Shown: one piece after another, positions 35,519 through 43,922 of the stretch | Position numbering within the stretch: position 1 is the first letter of the stretch | Layout: each line of letters starts with the position of its first letter | NCBI GenBank assembly: GCA_035293765.1 | Contig: DATGMF010000088.1 | Location: 80,664 to 144,663 of the forward strand | Length of the DNA stretch: 64,000 bases | Source of the DNA: DASRHT01 sp035293765 | Lineage (GTDB): Bacteria > Chloroflexota > Ktedonobacteria > Ktedonobacterales > Ktedonobacteraceae | Direction of reading: 5' to 3' | Position numbers and translations under genes: made by a program | Notes under the pieces: generated by a model | What the model saw: the letters and a program-made list of their open reading frames with translations, nothing else | What the model was told of the DNA's origin: nothing | Databases searched by the model: none

Positions 35519-37432
35519 ATGCAACCGTTCAATCGCCGACATATCTTTCACCTGGCTTCGGGGCAGTATTACAGGCCAGCACAATCGTCCCGCTTATCGC
35601 CTAAGCAAAAGCTACAACGAGCCGGAATTTTTCTGATTTTTCTTATGGTTGCGGCAACCCTTTACGCACTGCCCTATCTTGTTTCTATGCAGTTGAAAAC
35701 GATAATTCAATCGCCTGATCTTGCCACGGTCAAACAGAGCGGCGGCCAGACGCAATTTGAGCCCATGTACGCGCCTGCACCACCGCCGCTGGCCCTGACC
35801 GCCGGCAAAATCGTCGCCCCTGCCAATAAAGTGCTTACCGGCCTTTCTCTCCCTGAAGATCGCGCCGATCAGCTTCCCGCCACCGACCATCTGGAACAAA
35901 TTACCGGTAAGAAGGTCTCCATCCTGACCCTCTATCAAGCCTGGGGAGCTACAAACGGGGCGCAGAATTTCAACCGCACCTGGATGGATACCGTGCGCAC
36001 GCATGGCTCTATCCCGATGATCACCTGGGAGCCCTGGCAACCACAATCTCAACTCGCCGATCAGCCCGACTATAGCCTCAAAAACATCATCCAGGGAAAA
36101 TTCGATAATTATATCACGCGCTGGGCCAGAGATGCCCGAAGGTGGAATCATCCATTCTTCCTGCGTCTGGCGCCTGAGATGAACGGCACCTGGTCCCCCT
36201 GGTCTGAAAGAGCCAACGGCAATCAGCCGGGCGAGTTTATTCAAGCCTGGCGGCACATCCACGACATTTTTACGGCTAATAATGTAACGGGCGTCACCTG
36301 GGTCTGGTGTCCAAACGTGGATTACAGTCAGAGCACTCCCATTGCGCAATCCTATCCTGGAGACAAATACGTTGATTGGACCGCACTGGACGGCTTTAAC
36401 TGGGGCATGGGACCGGATAATAGCTGGACCAGCTTCAAGCAAGTTTTCGCTCCCACCTATCAGGAAATGATCAAACTTGCTCCCGGCAAGCCCATTATGC
36501 TGGCCGAAGTTGCCAGCGCCGAAGCCGGTGGCGATAAGGCAGCCTGGATCACCGAAGGGTATAGCGATCTGCTCCCCTCCTATTTCACCCAGGTCAAAGC
36601 CGTTGTCTGGTTCGACCAGATCACCCATAGGGACTGGCGCATCGACTCGTCACCCGGCTCCCTCAACGCGTACACGCAGGCCATTAAAAGCTCCTATTAC
36701 GCTACAAATAGCTTCAAAGACTATCAGGGGCAGACACCACCTGGCCCCAAATACTACATTGCCGCAGGTTTTCAGCGTCCCATCGTCACCCTCACCTTTG
36801 ATGATGGCTGGGCATCCCAGTATACACAAGCATTCCAGATCATGCAGTGGTACAACGCCAACGGCACCTTCTACCTCGTCCCCAGCTTCCTCAACACGCC
36901 GCATTATCTGACCATCGATCAAGCTAAACAGATAGAGCAGGCAGGCAACGAAATAGGTTCTCACACCATGAACCACATGAATTTGACGCAGCTCAGCCCT
37001 GACAACATATCGCAGGAGCTGACCCAATCAAAACAGGTTTTGGCAGCTCAGTTTGGCCCTATTAAAAACTTTGCCGCGCCCTTTGGAGCCTTTAATTACC
37101 AGGTCACGAGGGAGGTCCAGCAGGGCTATGCTTCGGACCGCACCACCGAACTGGGTTTTAACAATAGCGAAAACTTCAATCCCTATGAAATTTTCAGCCA
37201 GAACATCTACAACTCCACCACCGTCGCCGAAGTCAACCAGTGGCTGGATCAGGCCGCGCGCCAGAAAACCTGGCTCGTGCTCACCTTCCACCAGGTGGAT
37301 AACAGCAACAGCCCTTACGCCATGACGCCCCAAAACTTCGAGGCCGTTCTCGCCAGCATCCGCGCCAGGGATCTCCCCCTCCTCACCCTGGAACAGGCCC
37401 TGGAAGAGATCGAGCCCCAGATCCAACCGTAA
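35519..37432 (+). CDS. GH26-like hydrolase fused to NodB polysaccharide deacetylase
   Basis: A 637-residue protein anchored by an N-terminal helix (FLIFLMVAATLYALPYLV, about 38-56) with the rest outside. Residues about 100-400 resemble GH26 beta-mannanase-type barrels: MITWEPW, the acid/base Glu in LRLAPEMNGTW (about 220), TWVWCPN, and the nucleophile Glu in MLAEVAS (about 329). Residues about 420-637 are a NodB deacetylase with TFDDG, the metal motif SHTMNH, APFGAFN and LTFHQV. The order mirrors the two-domain PgaB (deacetylase plus glycoside hydrolase), reversed. It follows the synthase by 30 bp and should modify and trim the exported polymer. GGAAGG precedes the start. Confidence 0.9.
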   Translation: MQPFNRRHIFHLASGQYYRPAQSSRLSPKQKLQRAGIFLIFLMVAATLYALPYLVSMQLKTIIQSPDLATVKQSGGQTQFEPMYAPAPPPLALTAGKIVAPANKVLTGLSLPEDRADQLPATDHLEQITGKKVSILTLYQAWGATNGAQNFNRTWMDTVRTHGSIPMITWEPWQPQSQLADQPDYSLKNIIQGKFDNYITRWARDARRWNHPFFLRLAPEMNGTWSPWSERANGNQPGEFIQAWRHIHDIFTANNVTGVTWVWCPNVDYSQSTPIAQSYPGDKYVDWTALDGFNWGMGPDNSWTSFKQVFAPTYQEMIKLAPGKPIMLAEVASAEAGGDKAAWITEGYSDLLPSYFTQVKAVVWFDQITHRDWRIDSSPGSLNAYTQAIKSSYYATNSFKDYQGQTPPGPKYYIAAGFQRPIVTLTFDDGWASQYTQAFQIMQWYNANGTFYLVPSFLNTPHYLTIDQAKQIEQAGNEIGSHTMNHMNLTQLSPDNISQELTQSKQVLAAQFGPIKNFAAPFGAFNYQVTREVQQGYASDRTTELGFNNSENFNPYEIFSQNIYNSTTVAEVNQWLDQAARQKTWLVLTFHQVDNSNSPYAMTPQNFEAVLASIRARDLPLLTLEQALEEIEPQIQP

Positions 37433-37440
37433 ATATCTTT

Positions 37441-37465
37441 CGTAGGGACCCGATTTATCGCGTCC
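37441..37465. repeat. Dispersed repeat, family C
   Basis: CGTAGGGACCCGATTTATCG plus CGTCC, just after the deacetylase stop. The complement (GGACGCGATAAATCGGGTCC) is at 51482-51502, and a diverged copy (TAGGGACCCGGTTTACCGCG) is near 63317. Confidence 0.6.
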
Positions 37466-37521
37466 AGTTTACTGCATCCCTAAAAAATCGCAACATATTG
37501 CCTTACAAAATTGCGCAGTAA

Positions 37522-37560
37522 ACAAAAAACAATGGTCCAGAAGTCATCTTCTGAACCATT
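37522..37560 (-). terminator. Terminator of the lectin-protein gene
   Basis: Read on the minus strand, a 13-bp stem (AATGGTTCAGAAG / CTTCTGGACCATT, one G-U) with a 4-nt loop is followed by GTTTTTTGTTT. Confidence 0.88.
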
Positions 37561-37582
37561 GCGTTATGATGTTACTTGCCTG

Positions 37583-39463
37583 CTACGGTGCCATGATCAG
37601 CCACTGCTGATTAGCAGTGTTACGGTTAGTGAACTGGATCACCGGTGCCGCCATAGTGGTGGAGCCGCCGGAGACATCCAGCACCAGCCCGCTATTCACG
37701 TTCTTAATCTGACAGACGCCGCCACTGAAACAAGACGAAGCACTGGGCAGCAACTGCCATTGCTGATTGGGGCCATTGTGGTTAGTCCACTGGATCACCG
37801 GTGCAGCAGGAGCTTTCGAACCACCAGAAACATCCAGCACCAGCCCACTATTGAAGTTCATAACCTGGAAGTTGGCACCATCAGGAACGAAAGCCCACAA
37901 CTGATTGAAACCGTTATGGTAGCTGAACTGGATCACCTTCGCTCCGGCATTGGTCCCACCACCGAAGACATCCATCACCAGCTTGCTATTCACATTCACA
38001 ATCTGATGGAACTGATCAACAGCCGTTACACCCCACAACTGATTAGGGGCACCCACCGGATTGAAAGGGAACTGGAGCACTTTCGCTCCTGGATTTGTCA
38101 TGCCATGATCGACATCCATTACCTGAAGTGAATTGACGTTCGCAATAATATTGGAGGCGCCAGCAGGAATCGTGAACCATTGCTGGTTGAGACCATTGTG
38201 ATTGGTGAACTGGATCACTGGCGCTGCCTGAGTTGTCGAGCCACCAGAAACATCCAGCACCAGCCCGCTGTTCAGATTCATAATCTGGAAGTTAGGACCG
38301 TCAGGAACCAGAGCCCAGTGCTGATTGGCACCATGATGATTGGTAAACTGGATCACATTCGCTCCGGCATTGAAGCCTCCACCGAAAACGTCCATTACCA
38401 GATTACTGTTCAAATTCGTGATTTCGTAGATCTGGGGCGTAGCTGTCCCACTCAGGCTACAGCCACTAATCGCGTTATCCCACTCTTGCTGCACCAGGTA
38501 GGAATTGCTGTTCAAGACTGTATCCCCAGCCTTGCTATCAACCGGCCCGAAATTGAAGCTGCACTTATCGCCGATCTCAAAGCCATTACCATCGAACCAG
38601 GCATTGAGCAGGGGATCGGTAGCAGTTTCCATCTGCTCGTGCGACGCAACATTAATGGTCATGTCCGCATCATCAGCATTAGGACCGGCCTTAGAATCAT
38701 TGTTGAATTCGCCGTCGCAACTGCCAGTGGATGTATTGAAGCTTGGGCTAGCAGCATACGGCAATGCAGCATAGAGGGTATTGGCATTGAAAAAGTTGTG
38801 ATAGCCGCAAAACTGAACGGACGCGCTTGCAATGCTAGGTGTACACGAGGACTGAGTAGTGTCTGTGCAAAGAGTTTCATCTGGTGCAGTGAAAACGAAG
38901 AAGACATTGTGAATGTCCGATGCCCAGCTATTGACCTGCTGTGCATGCGTCACTTCGCTCTGGATATTAGCGTCGATCAAGTAGTTGGTAGCACCGACAG
39001 GTTGTGACTGTACAGGATAGGGAGTAGTAGTATCTATAAAAGTACCCGACAACTGGCTCCCTGAGGGAAAGAGCCCCTTCCCATCAGTATACTGCCGGTT
39101 ATTCTGATAGAGAGGGCTGCCCCCAACATCACTAAAATAGCGCTGGATCAGGCTATGATAATTAGGAGAAACGCTGGCAGAACCTGTGGGCTCCCAGAAA
39201 ATGAGGAACACGTTCATTGTCCCATCGACAACCGACCCACCCTGATGGAAGACAAGATTTGGGTTGGTACTGGCACTGGCGGCGGCGGCTTTGGCGATGG
39301 CAGTGCCACCAGGCTGATGAGACGAGCCTTTTGCATAAAAGATATTATGAGGCCCGTTGTGTAGTGGAGCAGCTCCTGCCGAGACTGCGACATAGCCCAC
39401 TGCTGCTACTAACATCACCAAAAGCAACAATGGGCTAACAAATGGGAAGATTCCCTTCTTCAT
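37583..39463 (-). CDS. Secreted EXORDIUM-like domain protein with ricin-type lectin repeats
   Basis: A 626-residue exported protein. Signal peptide: MKKGIFPF then a hydrophobic core, cleaved near SAGA (about 31). Residues about 70-340 resemble the plant EXORDIUM/phosphate-induced family seen in some bacteria, including VFLIFWEPTG, YLIDANIQSEV and a His/Glu segment ASHEQMETATDP that could bind metal. Residues about 345-626 are six beta-trefoil lectin units of about 45 residues, each with the pattern N(L/V)NSxLVMDV(F/S)GG...G(A)xVIQFTNH(H/N)GxNQxW. These make two ricin-B-like trefoils with QxW motifs for carbohydrate binding. The product may attach to plant or fungal polysaccharide. Terminated by the hairpin at 37522. 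Confidence 0.87.
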   Translation of the reverse strand: MKKGIFPFVSPLLLLVMLVAAVGYVAVSAGAAPLHNGPHNIFYAKGSSHQPGGTAIAKAAAASASTNPNLVFHQGGSVVDGTMNVFLIFWEPTGSASVSPNYHSLIQRYFSDVGGSPLYQNNRQYTDGKGLFPSGSQLSGTFIDTTTPYPVQSQPVGATNYLIDANIQSEVTHAQQVNSWASDIHNVFFVFTAPDETLCTDTTQSSCTPSIASASVQFCGYHNFFNANTLYAALPYAASPSFNTSTGSCDGEFNNDSKAGPNADDADMTINVASHEQMETATDPLLNAWFDGNGFEIGDKCSFNFGPVDSKAGDTVLNSNSYLVQQEWDNAISGCSLSGTATPQIYEITNLNSNLVMDVFGGGFNAGANVIQFTNHHGANQHWALVPDGPNFQIMNLNSGLVLDVSGGSTTQAAPVIQFTNHNGLNQQWFTIPAGASNIIANVNSLQVMDVDHGMTNPGAKVLQFPFNPVGAPNQLWGVTAVDQFHQIVNVNSKLVMDVFGGGTNAGAKVIQFSYHNGFNQLWAFVPDGANFQVMNFNSGLVLDVSGGSKAPAAPVIQWTNHNGPNQQWQLLPSASSCFSGGVCQIKNVNSGLVLDVSGGSTTMAAPVIQFTNRNTANQQWLIMAP

Positions 39464-40020
39464 AAGAAAAAACTCCTTTTTTCTTCTAAAACATATTTGT
39501 ATATATTAAAAACCGGACAGACGCAACAAGTATATGGTCAGTAGAGTTTATCCCATATAGCTTCATTGCCACTTCGCTGATTGCTCTGGCAGCAAGTATA
39601 CCATCCAGAAAGCGAAAATACAGACAGAAGGCGATCCATAAGGCAAAATTCGTGCTTGTTATGCGTGATTTTTTTGAGCAACAGCTCTTCTGGCATAGTA
39701 CTTTTAAATAAGAATAATGTTCACTTTTGCGTTTCTTATGTAAGAACATTAGATAAGACAGATGTAACATGTTATACAGCCGGGACAGGTTTTGTCGGGT
39801 TGAGAGTTAGGTTGGATTTTGCTTTTGCAAGTCATATCTGCCCTGGCATTTGCGTCTGCACGCCTCTCTGAAGACAGCTACAATATTTTTATCATTAATC
39901 TTATCCATTGTCAATCAGCATCTTGACGTACTTCAGGCAACATTCTATGCTATTTAAACGCACTAATAGAATGCAGGTCAGATGAAGTATTTTATGTGTA
40001 TCAAGTGAGTGGGGGGAATA
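39464..40020. other. Intergenic region without recognisable gene
   Basis: The 557 bp between the lectin gene and the nuclease gene are AT-rich. Frames on both strands lack ribosome sites and family resemblance. The last part presumably carries the promoter of the gene at 40021. I see none of the dispersed repeats here. Confidence 0.4.
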
Positions 40021-40458
40021 ATGGGACTTTTTGAGCCAACAAAGAAACAGTTGGGGGAACGGAGTCAGGCGTATATCACGGCAGCTATGTTAGAGGTGGG
40101 GTATAATGTGCTCCTTCCTTATGGGGATAGCTCTCGCTACGATCTCGTGATTGAGGACGCTGAGGGTAAGTTCTGGCGGGTGCAATGTAAAACTGCATGG
40201 ATGGAGGATGAGGGTGCGTCTATACAATTTGCAGCCACGTCTTTACACTCTCGCTCCACTAATGGGAAGGTCAAATACAGCCGAGCAGGATATGTAGGTC
40301 AGGTAGACTATTTTGCAGTGTACAGCCATGAACTGCATAAGGTGTATCTCATTCCGGCAAGTCACATAGGGAATGCAACTCGTATGCGTCTGCGTCTTGC
40401 ACCACCTAAGAACAACCAGGAAAAAGGGGTTAAGTGGGCAAAGGATTATGAAGTGTAA
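40021..40458 (+). CDS. PD-(D/E)XK nuclease-like protein (group I intron endonuclease type)
   Basis: A 145-residue protein starting at the ATG behind GTGGGGGGAATA. It resembles the small PD-(D/E)XK domain of intron-associated endonucleases (such as I-Ssp6803I, PDDEXK_5): KKQLGERSQAYITAAMLEVGYNVLLPYGDSSRYDLVIED followed by FWRVQCKTAW, giving the metal-binding Asp and the QxK pair. The C-terminal part (VDYFAVYSHELHKVYLIPASHI) completes the fold. No intron or inteins are visible nearby. It sits just outside the left end of the integrated element, next to a tRNA-like fragment, which suggests that it arrived by earlier mobile DNA. Confidence 0.78.
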   Translation: MGLFEPTKKQLGERSQAYITAAMLEVGYNVLLPYGDSSRYDLVIEDAEGKFWRVQCKTAWMEDEGASIQFAATSLHSRSTNGKVKYSRAGYVGQVDYFAVYSHELHKVYLIPASHIGNATRMRLRLAPPKNNQEKGVKWAKDYEV

Positions 40459-40460
40459 TA

Positions 40461-40505
40461 GCCGCAAGAGGATTCGAACCTATGATAATCGGCTACTGTA
40501 GAGAA
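40461..40505 (-). other. tRNA-like 3' fragment
   Basis: On the minus strand the sequence ATAGG-TTCGAAT-CCTCT-TGCGGCT-A looks like a T-arm plus 3' acceptor strand of a tRNA, with one T-stem mismatch and no matching 5' half. It may be an attachment-site remnant of an older insertion or a decayed tRNA gene. Confidence 0.4.
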
Positions 40506-40518
40506 TGGATAGAAAACA

Positions 40519-40558
40519 AATATCCTCCATCGGCTTCTAGAGGCGGTTGGAGGATATT
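40519..40558. repeat. Inverted repeat next to left attachment site
   Basis: AATATCCTCC and GGAGGATATT form a perfect 10-bp stem around a 20-nt loop, ending 2 bp before the att repeat. It could be a terminator for the nuclease gene or a recombination-related structure. Confidence 0.5.
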
Positions 40559-40559
40559 G

Positions 40560-40612
40560 GTAGCGGCGACTGGACTCGAACCAGTGACACAGAGCTTATG
40601 AGTCTCTTGCTC
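40560..40612. repeat. Left attachment repeat (attL)
   Basis: The 53 bp starting GTAGCGGCGACTGGACTCGA and ending CTCTTGCTC are identical to 51021-51073. They match the tRNA-Met gene from the anticodon-stem region to the 3' end. Confidence 0.93.
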
Positions 40613-40677
40613 AGCCCAACCCGCTCCCCAGGCCGTCTCACACGTCTTGCACTAGTTTGGCACAAAGGGACTAAACT

Positions 40678-41601
40678 ATGCGAGTAAAAGAAGCACTAGA
40701 GACGTACCAATTTACCATCAGCAACCTCTCCGAGCAGTCGCAAGAATGGTACATGAAAAAGCTAAGGCCGTTTACCGAATGGTGCGCGCAAAACGGGCTA
40801 GAGCTTGAAGACATCACGGCGGCCCACGTCAAAAATTTTCTTGACGGCCTTCGCACCAGGATTAACCCCCGCACAAAGCAGCCGATTACCTCCGACACCC
40901 TACACGGCTATGCAAAGGTTATCAAGCTGTTTCTCAAGTGGTGTTCGCAAGATGAAGAGTTTCGGGAGTATGTCAAAGCGCGTACCCACAGCCTGATACC
41001 TATCCCGAAGGTGGACAAGAAAACCATCGAGACGTTCACCCCTGAGCAGATTAAGGCCCTGTTTGTCGCCTGTAGCAAGGAAATATACCCGCGCCTCGTC
41101 TCCCGTGATAGAGCCATTCTATCAGTACTCCTTGATACGGGCGTGCGGGCAAGCGAGCTATGCGGGTTGACGATAGGGAATGTTCACCTCGACCCCAACG
41201 ATAGCTACATCCTGGTTATGGGCAAGGGGCGAAAGGAACGCGAGATAGGGCTAGGCACCCAGGCAAGAACGGCACTTCACCGCTACATCAGGCAGCACCG
41301 CAAGTACGCAAAGCCCGATGAGGTGGTATTTCAAAGCCGCTCGTTTGAACAGCTCAATATTAACGGCCTCGATCAGATACTCTATCGCCTGAGAGATTGG
41401 GCCAAACTTGGGGACGTGGCAGCCGGAGCACACAAGTTTCGCCACACCTTCGCCGTCAACTACCTGTTGAACGGTGGGGATGTCTACAAGCTTTCCAGGC
41501 TCATGGGGCACACGTCGGTAAGCACAACAGAGCGGTATGTAAGGTCGATGAAGCAACGGGAGGCGAGGAAAGGCATGTCAGTACTCGATAACCTGAAGTA
41601 A
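40678..41601 (+). CDS. Tyrosine recombinase/integrase
   Basis: This 307-residue integrase has the N-terminal SAM-like core-binding domain (about 1-105) and a catalytic domain with all active residues: Arg157 (TGVRASEL), the beta-hairpin lysine (GKGRKER), His252 and Arg255 (HKFRHTF), His278 (LMGHTS) and nucleophile Tyr287 (TTERYV). It would catalyse integration and excision between the 53-bp tRNA repeats. Its position right next to attL is the classical arrangement. It begins at an ATG with AAGGGAC upstream and reads into the element. It resembles XerC/D-like integrases in size, but its att-proximal position marks it as the element's own. Confidence 0.95.
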   Translation: MRVKEALETYQFTISNLSEQSQEWYMKKLRPFTEWCAQNGLELEDITAAHVKNFLDGLRTRINPRTKQPITSDTLHGYAKVIKLFLKWCSQDEEFREYVKARTHSLIPIPKVDKKTIETFTPEQIKALFVACSKEIYPRLVSRDRAILSVLLDTGVRASELCGLTIGNVHLDPNDSYILVMGKGRKEREIGLGTQARTALHRYIRQHRKYAKPDEVVFQSRSFEQLNINGLDQILYRLRDWAKLGDVAAGAHKFRHTFAVNYLLNGGDVYKLSRLMGHTSVSTTERYVRSMKQREARKGMSVLDNLK

Positions 41602-41605
41602 CTGA

Positions 41606-41635
41606 TTGACAAAAAGGGGAGCCGTACAGGATAAT
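41606..41635 (+). promoter_or_regulatory. Sigma70-like promoter for the small ORF at 41661
   Basis: TTGACA (41606-41611) and GATAAT (41630-41635) are separated by 18 bp and lie just upstream of the 78-codon gene. Confidence 0.55.
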
Positions 41636-41660
41636 CTAGCCGGAAAGAGAGGCAGGTATT

Positions 41661-41897
41661 ATGAGTGATGAGCTAGAGGACCTGTACGGGCCAGCAGCAC
41701 CGTATAGCGACCACCGGAGAGGGGAGCATGTGACCTTCACAGAGGAGGGGCAGACCTACACAGGCGAAATTTTGTGGGTATGCGCTCCGAGTGAGATAGC
41801 CGGGCGAAAGATGCCAGTAAGGTATGTGGTAGAGGCAGACCAGCGGGGCGGCTTCCCGTTTATTGTGTGGCCTTCCGATATTATCGAAACAAGGTGA
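41661..41897 (+). CDS. Small element protein, unknown
   Basis: A 78-residue acidic protein behind its own sigma70-like promoter and a GAGGCAGG ribosome site. It has a beta-rich look (HVTFTEEGQTYTGEILWV, PVRYVVEADQRGGFPFIVWPSDIIE) compatible with a small SH3- or Tudor-like barrel. I recognise no family. It lies between the integrase and a convergent pair of minus-strand genes inside the mobile element. Confidence 0.65.
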   Translation: MSDELEDLYGPAAPYSDHRRGEHVTFTEEGQTYTGEILWVCAPSEIAGRKMPVRYVVEADQRGGFPFIVWPSDIIETR

Positions 41898-41949
41898 TAG
41901 GGCTTGGAGACGATTTCCAGGCCCTTCGTAGTTGCGGCACCTCCCCAAA

Positions 41950-42276
41950 TTAATGTGTGAGCGGGGCTTGAGCAAGGATTTCTTTCATTCGCTCGGCTAC
42001 CTGCCGTTGTACTTTGTAGAGGATGCCGGTAAGTCTTAACACATCAGCTTGTTCGGTTGATCTATCCGCAATTATCGAATTAAGGGTGACATTGAGGACA
42101 GCCAGCGCCATCCCGCCGAGTTCGATGGTCGGTGAGGCTGCAACCTTGTCGATCACTTCCTTGATGTAGGTGGCGATAGCAGGGGTGTAGGTACGCGAGA
42201 GGAGAAGGCGCGTCAGGTGTAACGACTCATCCCGCTCAAGCTCAATTTGGGAGAGGGCGACTTTAGGTATCGGCAT
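41950..42276 (-). CDS. Small helical element protein, unknown
   Basis: 108 residues starting at the ATG at 42276, which has a strong GGAGGGG site. The sequence is almost entirely helical (LSQIELERDESLHLTRLLLSR, YIKEVIDKVAAS, LRLTGILYKVQRQVAERMKEIL) with no membrane segment. It overlaps the preceding gene by 14 bp, so the two are an operon divergent from the XRE-TPR regulator. No known domain is visible. Confidence 0.65.
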   Translation of the reverse strand: MPIPKVALSQIELERDESLHLTRLLLSRTYTPAIATYIKEVIDKVAASPTIELGGMALAVLNVTLNSIIADRSTEQADVLRLTGILYKVQRQVAERMKEILAQAPLTH

Positions 42277-42565
42277 TGTTCCCCTCCGGCGCAATGTAAA
42301 GAACACACTGGTATTGACTTTCCATAAGCGGCCCTCTATGAAACATCTTTCTCACGTAAAACTCACCAGCAGGGCATGCCACCCGATAATCAGGTAACGC
42401 GTTATTTCCTACATAGGTTTCAGTCGTACCTTCTGGACAGGTTACTTTCAGGTAAACAACCCCATCAATCTCAGCAGGCTCAACACTACACCCTAGCTTG
42501 TTGAGTTGGTTGATACTGGCTATGTACTCTTTCTGTGACGCGGGTTTGTGACAGTAATACTCCAT
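42263..42565 (-). CDS. Small Cys-containing element protein, unknown
   Basis: 100 residues from the ATG at 42565, chosen because GGAGG lies 5 nt upstream; the frame is open further but without support. It contains an alternating strand pattern with cysteines (YYCHKPAS, LGCSVEPAE, VTCPEGT, VACPAGEFYVRK). The four to six Cys/His residues could bind zinc. It is the first gene of a two-gene minus-strand operon and shares the divergent control region with the regulator at 42717, which may repress it. Confidence 0.6.
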   Translation of the reverse strand: MEYYCHKPASQKEYIASINQLNKLGCSVEPAEIDGVVYLKVTCPEGTTETYVGNNALPDYRVACPAGEFYVRKMFHRGPLMESQYQCVLYIAPEGNNADT

Positions 42566-42628
42566 CTCGACCTCCGCAGCGTTTATGCCAAGTATAGCTG
42601 TACAATCCCCCTTACGTCGTGAGTAAAA

Positions 42629-42660
42629 TTCACATTTTGCAAGTAACTCACATATTGCAA
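42629..42660. promoter_or_regulatory. Tandem operator repeats
   Basis: TTCACATTTTGCAA (42629-42642) and CTCACATATTGCAA (42647-42660) are direct repeats 18 bp apart. The second one overlaps the -35 element of the regulator promoter, so they are likely binding sites for the XRE-TPR protein. Confidence 0.6.
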
Positions 42661-42684
42661 TGAAACATGCTGAGGTCGTATAAT
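42655..42684 (+). promoter_or_regulatory. Promoter of the XRE-TPR regulator
   Basis: -35 TTGCAA (42655-42660), an 18-bp spacer and a perfect -10 TATAAT (42679-42684), about 33 bp before the start codon. The overlap with the operator repeats suggests autoregulation. Confidence 0.7.
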
Positions 42685-42716
42685 TACCGCAAAGTACAGC
42701 ATGGAGGAGGTGAGAC

Positions 42717-43901
42717 ATGGATTGGAAGTCGTTCGGCTATTCAGGCTCGCACTACGATGATGTAGGTTTCCCACATCCAGGGGAATTAATGCGACAGAGG
42801 CGACAGGAGTTAGGCATGTCACAAGAACAGTTAGCGGACGAATTAGGCGTATCCCGTAGCATGATAGCCCGAATGGAGAACTCAGGGACAGGGCTGGATA
42901 GCATCGTTACCCGCAGGAAGTTAGCGAAGATTTTAGGTGTGGCTCCAATCATGCTCGGCGTTGTCTCACTCGAAGATGTTGCGAAAGGCGCTACACACCT
43001 CTATTCCGTGAGCATCCTCAGAAAAACCCTGCACTACCACACTGAGGCGTATTTCTCTGGCGCGTCTGTTGGCGGCGTCGGGGAAGTGCAAGAGATGGTA
43101 CAGCAGATACACGACATATCCAGGTCGCTCAACCATAAAAATAAGGATTTGTTGGGCGTGCTGGCTCAGTATGCGGAACTTGGGGCAGCTATCGCGCAAG
43201 AAGAACAAGACTACCGGATGAGTGAGTGGTTTGCGAAGTGGGCCGTGTCACTCGCTCGGAAGCTGGACGATAACACCTTGTTGGCTGGCGGACTGATGAA
43301 TATGAGTAGCGCCCTCTACCGCAAGGGGGATTACGCCAACGCACAGAAACACATCGATGAAGCCCTCTCGTTGAAGCTCCCTACTCCGATACTTGGGGCC
43401 GTATCGCTGGATGCTGCAAGAATTTACTCGAAAAGTGGCGCTGAGGGGGCAGTCAAGCTTCTCGAAACGTCTACCTCTATTGCTCGCAAAGTTACGACTT
43501 GGGATAACCATACGATACTAGCGGACCTGGGGTTTTGCCATATACGGGGTGCAAGAGTGCTTCTCAACCTGGGGGATACGAACAGCGCATTAGAGCACAT
43601 CGAGATGGCCGATAGCGTGGTGTCAAATAAATTCATGCGGCGGCGGTCTATCATCCAGGCACTACAGGCAGAGATTTACATTGCGAAACGGATGTATCAC
43701 GATGCCCTCATTCATGCAGATAACGCCCTAACACTGGCGAAAGACCTGGCCGCGAATGAGAACCTTGTGAAAGGCCACATCCTGAACCTCGCCAACCTGC
43801 TCAAAGCTAGCCCATTCGGGACTTCCAGGGAGGTGCAGGTATTTGCCAACAGGGTTAGCCTTTTCATCGGAAACAGGAACGTCAAGCCAGCCGCTTGCTA
43901 G
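42717..43901 (+). CDS. XRE-family regulator with TPR-like ligand domain
   Basis: A 394-residue regulator with an HTH near the N-terminus (GELMRQRRQELGMSQEQLADELGVSRSMIARMEN, about 22-60) and a helical-repeat domain (about 100-385) similar in build to RRNPP/Rap-type TPR proteins (e.g. LAGGLMNMSSALYRKGDYANAQKHIDEAL). RRNPP regulators sense peptides and often control mobile-element transfer, so this protein could decide between integration and excision; no peptide gene is recognised beside it. A GGAGGAGGTGAG site precedes the ATG. Operator repeats overlap its promoter. It ends just before the iteron region. Confidence 0.85.
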   Translation: MDWKSFGYSGSHYDDVGFPHPGELMRQRRQELGMSQEQLADELGVSRSMIARMENSGTGLDSIVTRRKLAKILGVAPIMLGVVSLEDVAKGATHLYSVSILRKTLHYHTEAYFSGASVGGVGEVQEMVQQIHDISRSLNHKNKDLLGVLAQYAELGAAIAQEEQDYRMSEWFAKWAVSLARKLDDNTLLAGGLMNMSSALYRKGDYANAQKHIDEALSLKLPTPILGAVSLDAARIYSKSGAEGAVKLLETSTSIARKVTTWDNHTILADLGFCHIRGARVLLNLGDTNSALEHIEMADSVVSNKFMRRRSIIQALQAEIYIAKRMYHDALIHADNALTLAKDLAANENLVKGHILNLANLLKASPFGTSREVQVFANRVSLFIGNRNVKPAAC

Positions 43902-43922
43902 AGGAAAGGGCCGATAAAAAAA

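Noticed and set aside
35612..36628. Long minus-strand frame (338 codons) opposite the GH26-like/deacetylase gene
   Set aside because: It lies antisense to a gene with clear family motifs and its own translation has no recognisable domain or ribosome site.
37594..38420. Regularly spaced repeats that could suggest a CRISPR array
   Set aside because: They are coding repeats of the six lectin units, about 135-140 bp apart, in frame with the protein. I saw no CRISPR array or cas gene anywhere in the window.
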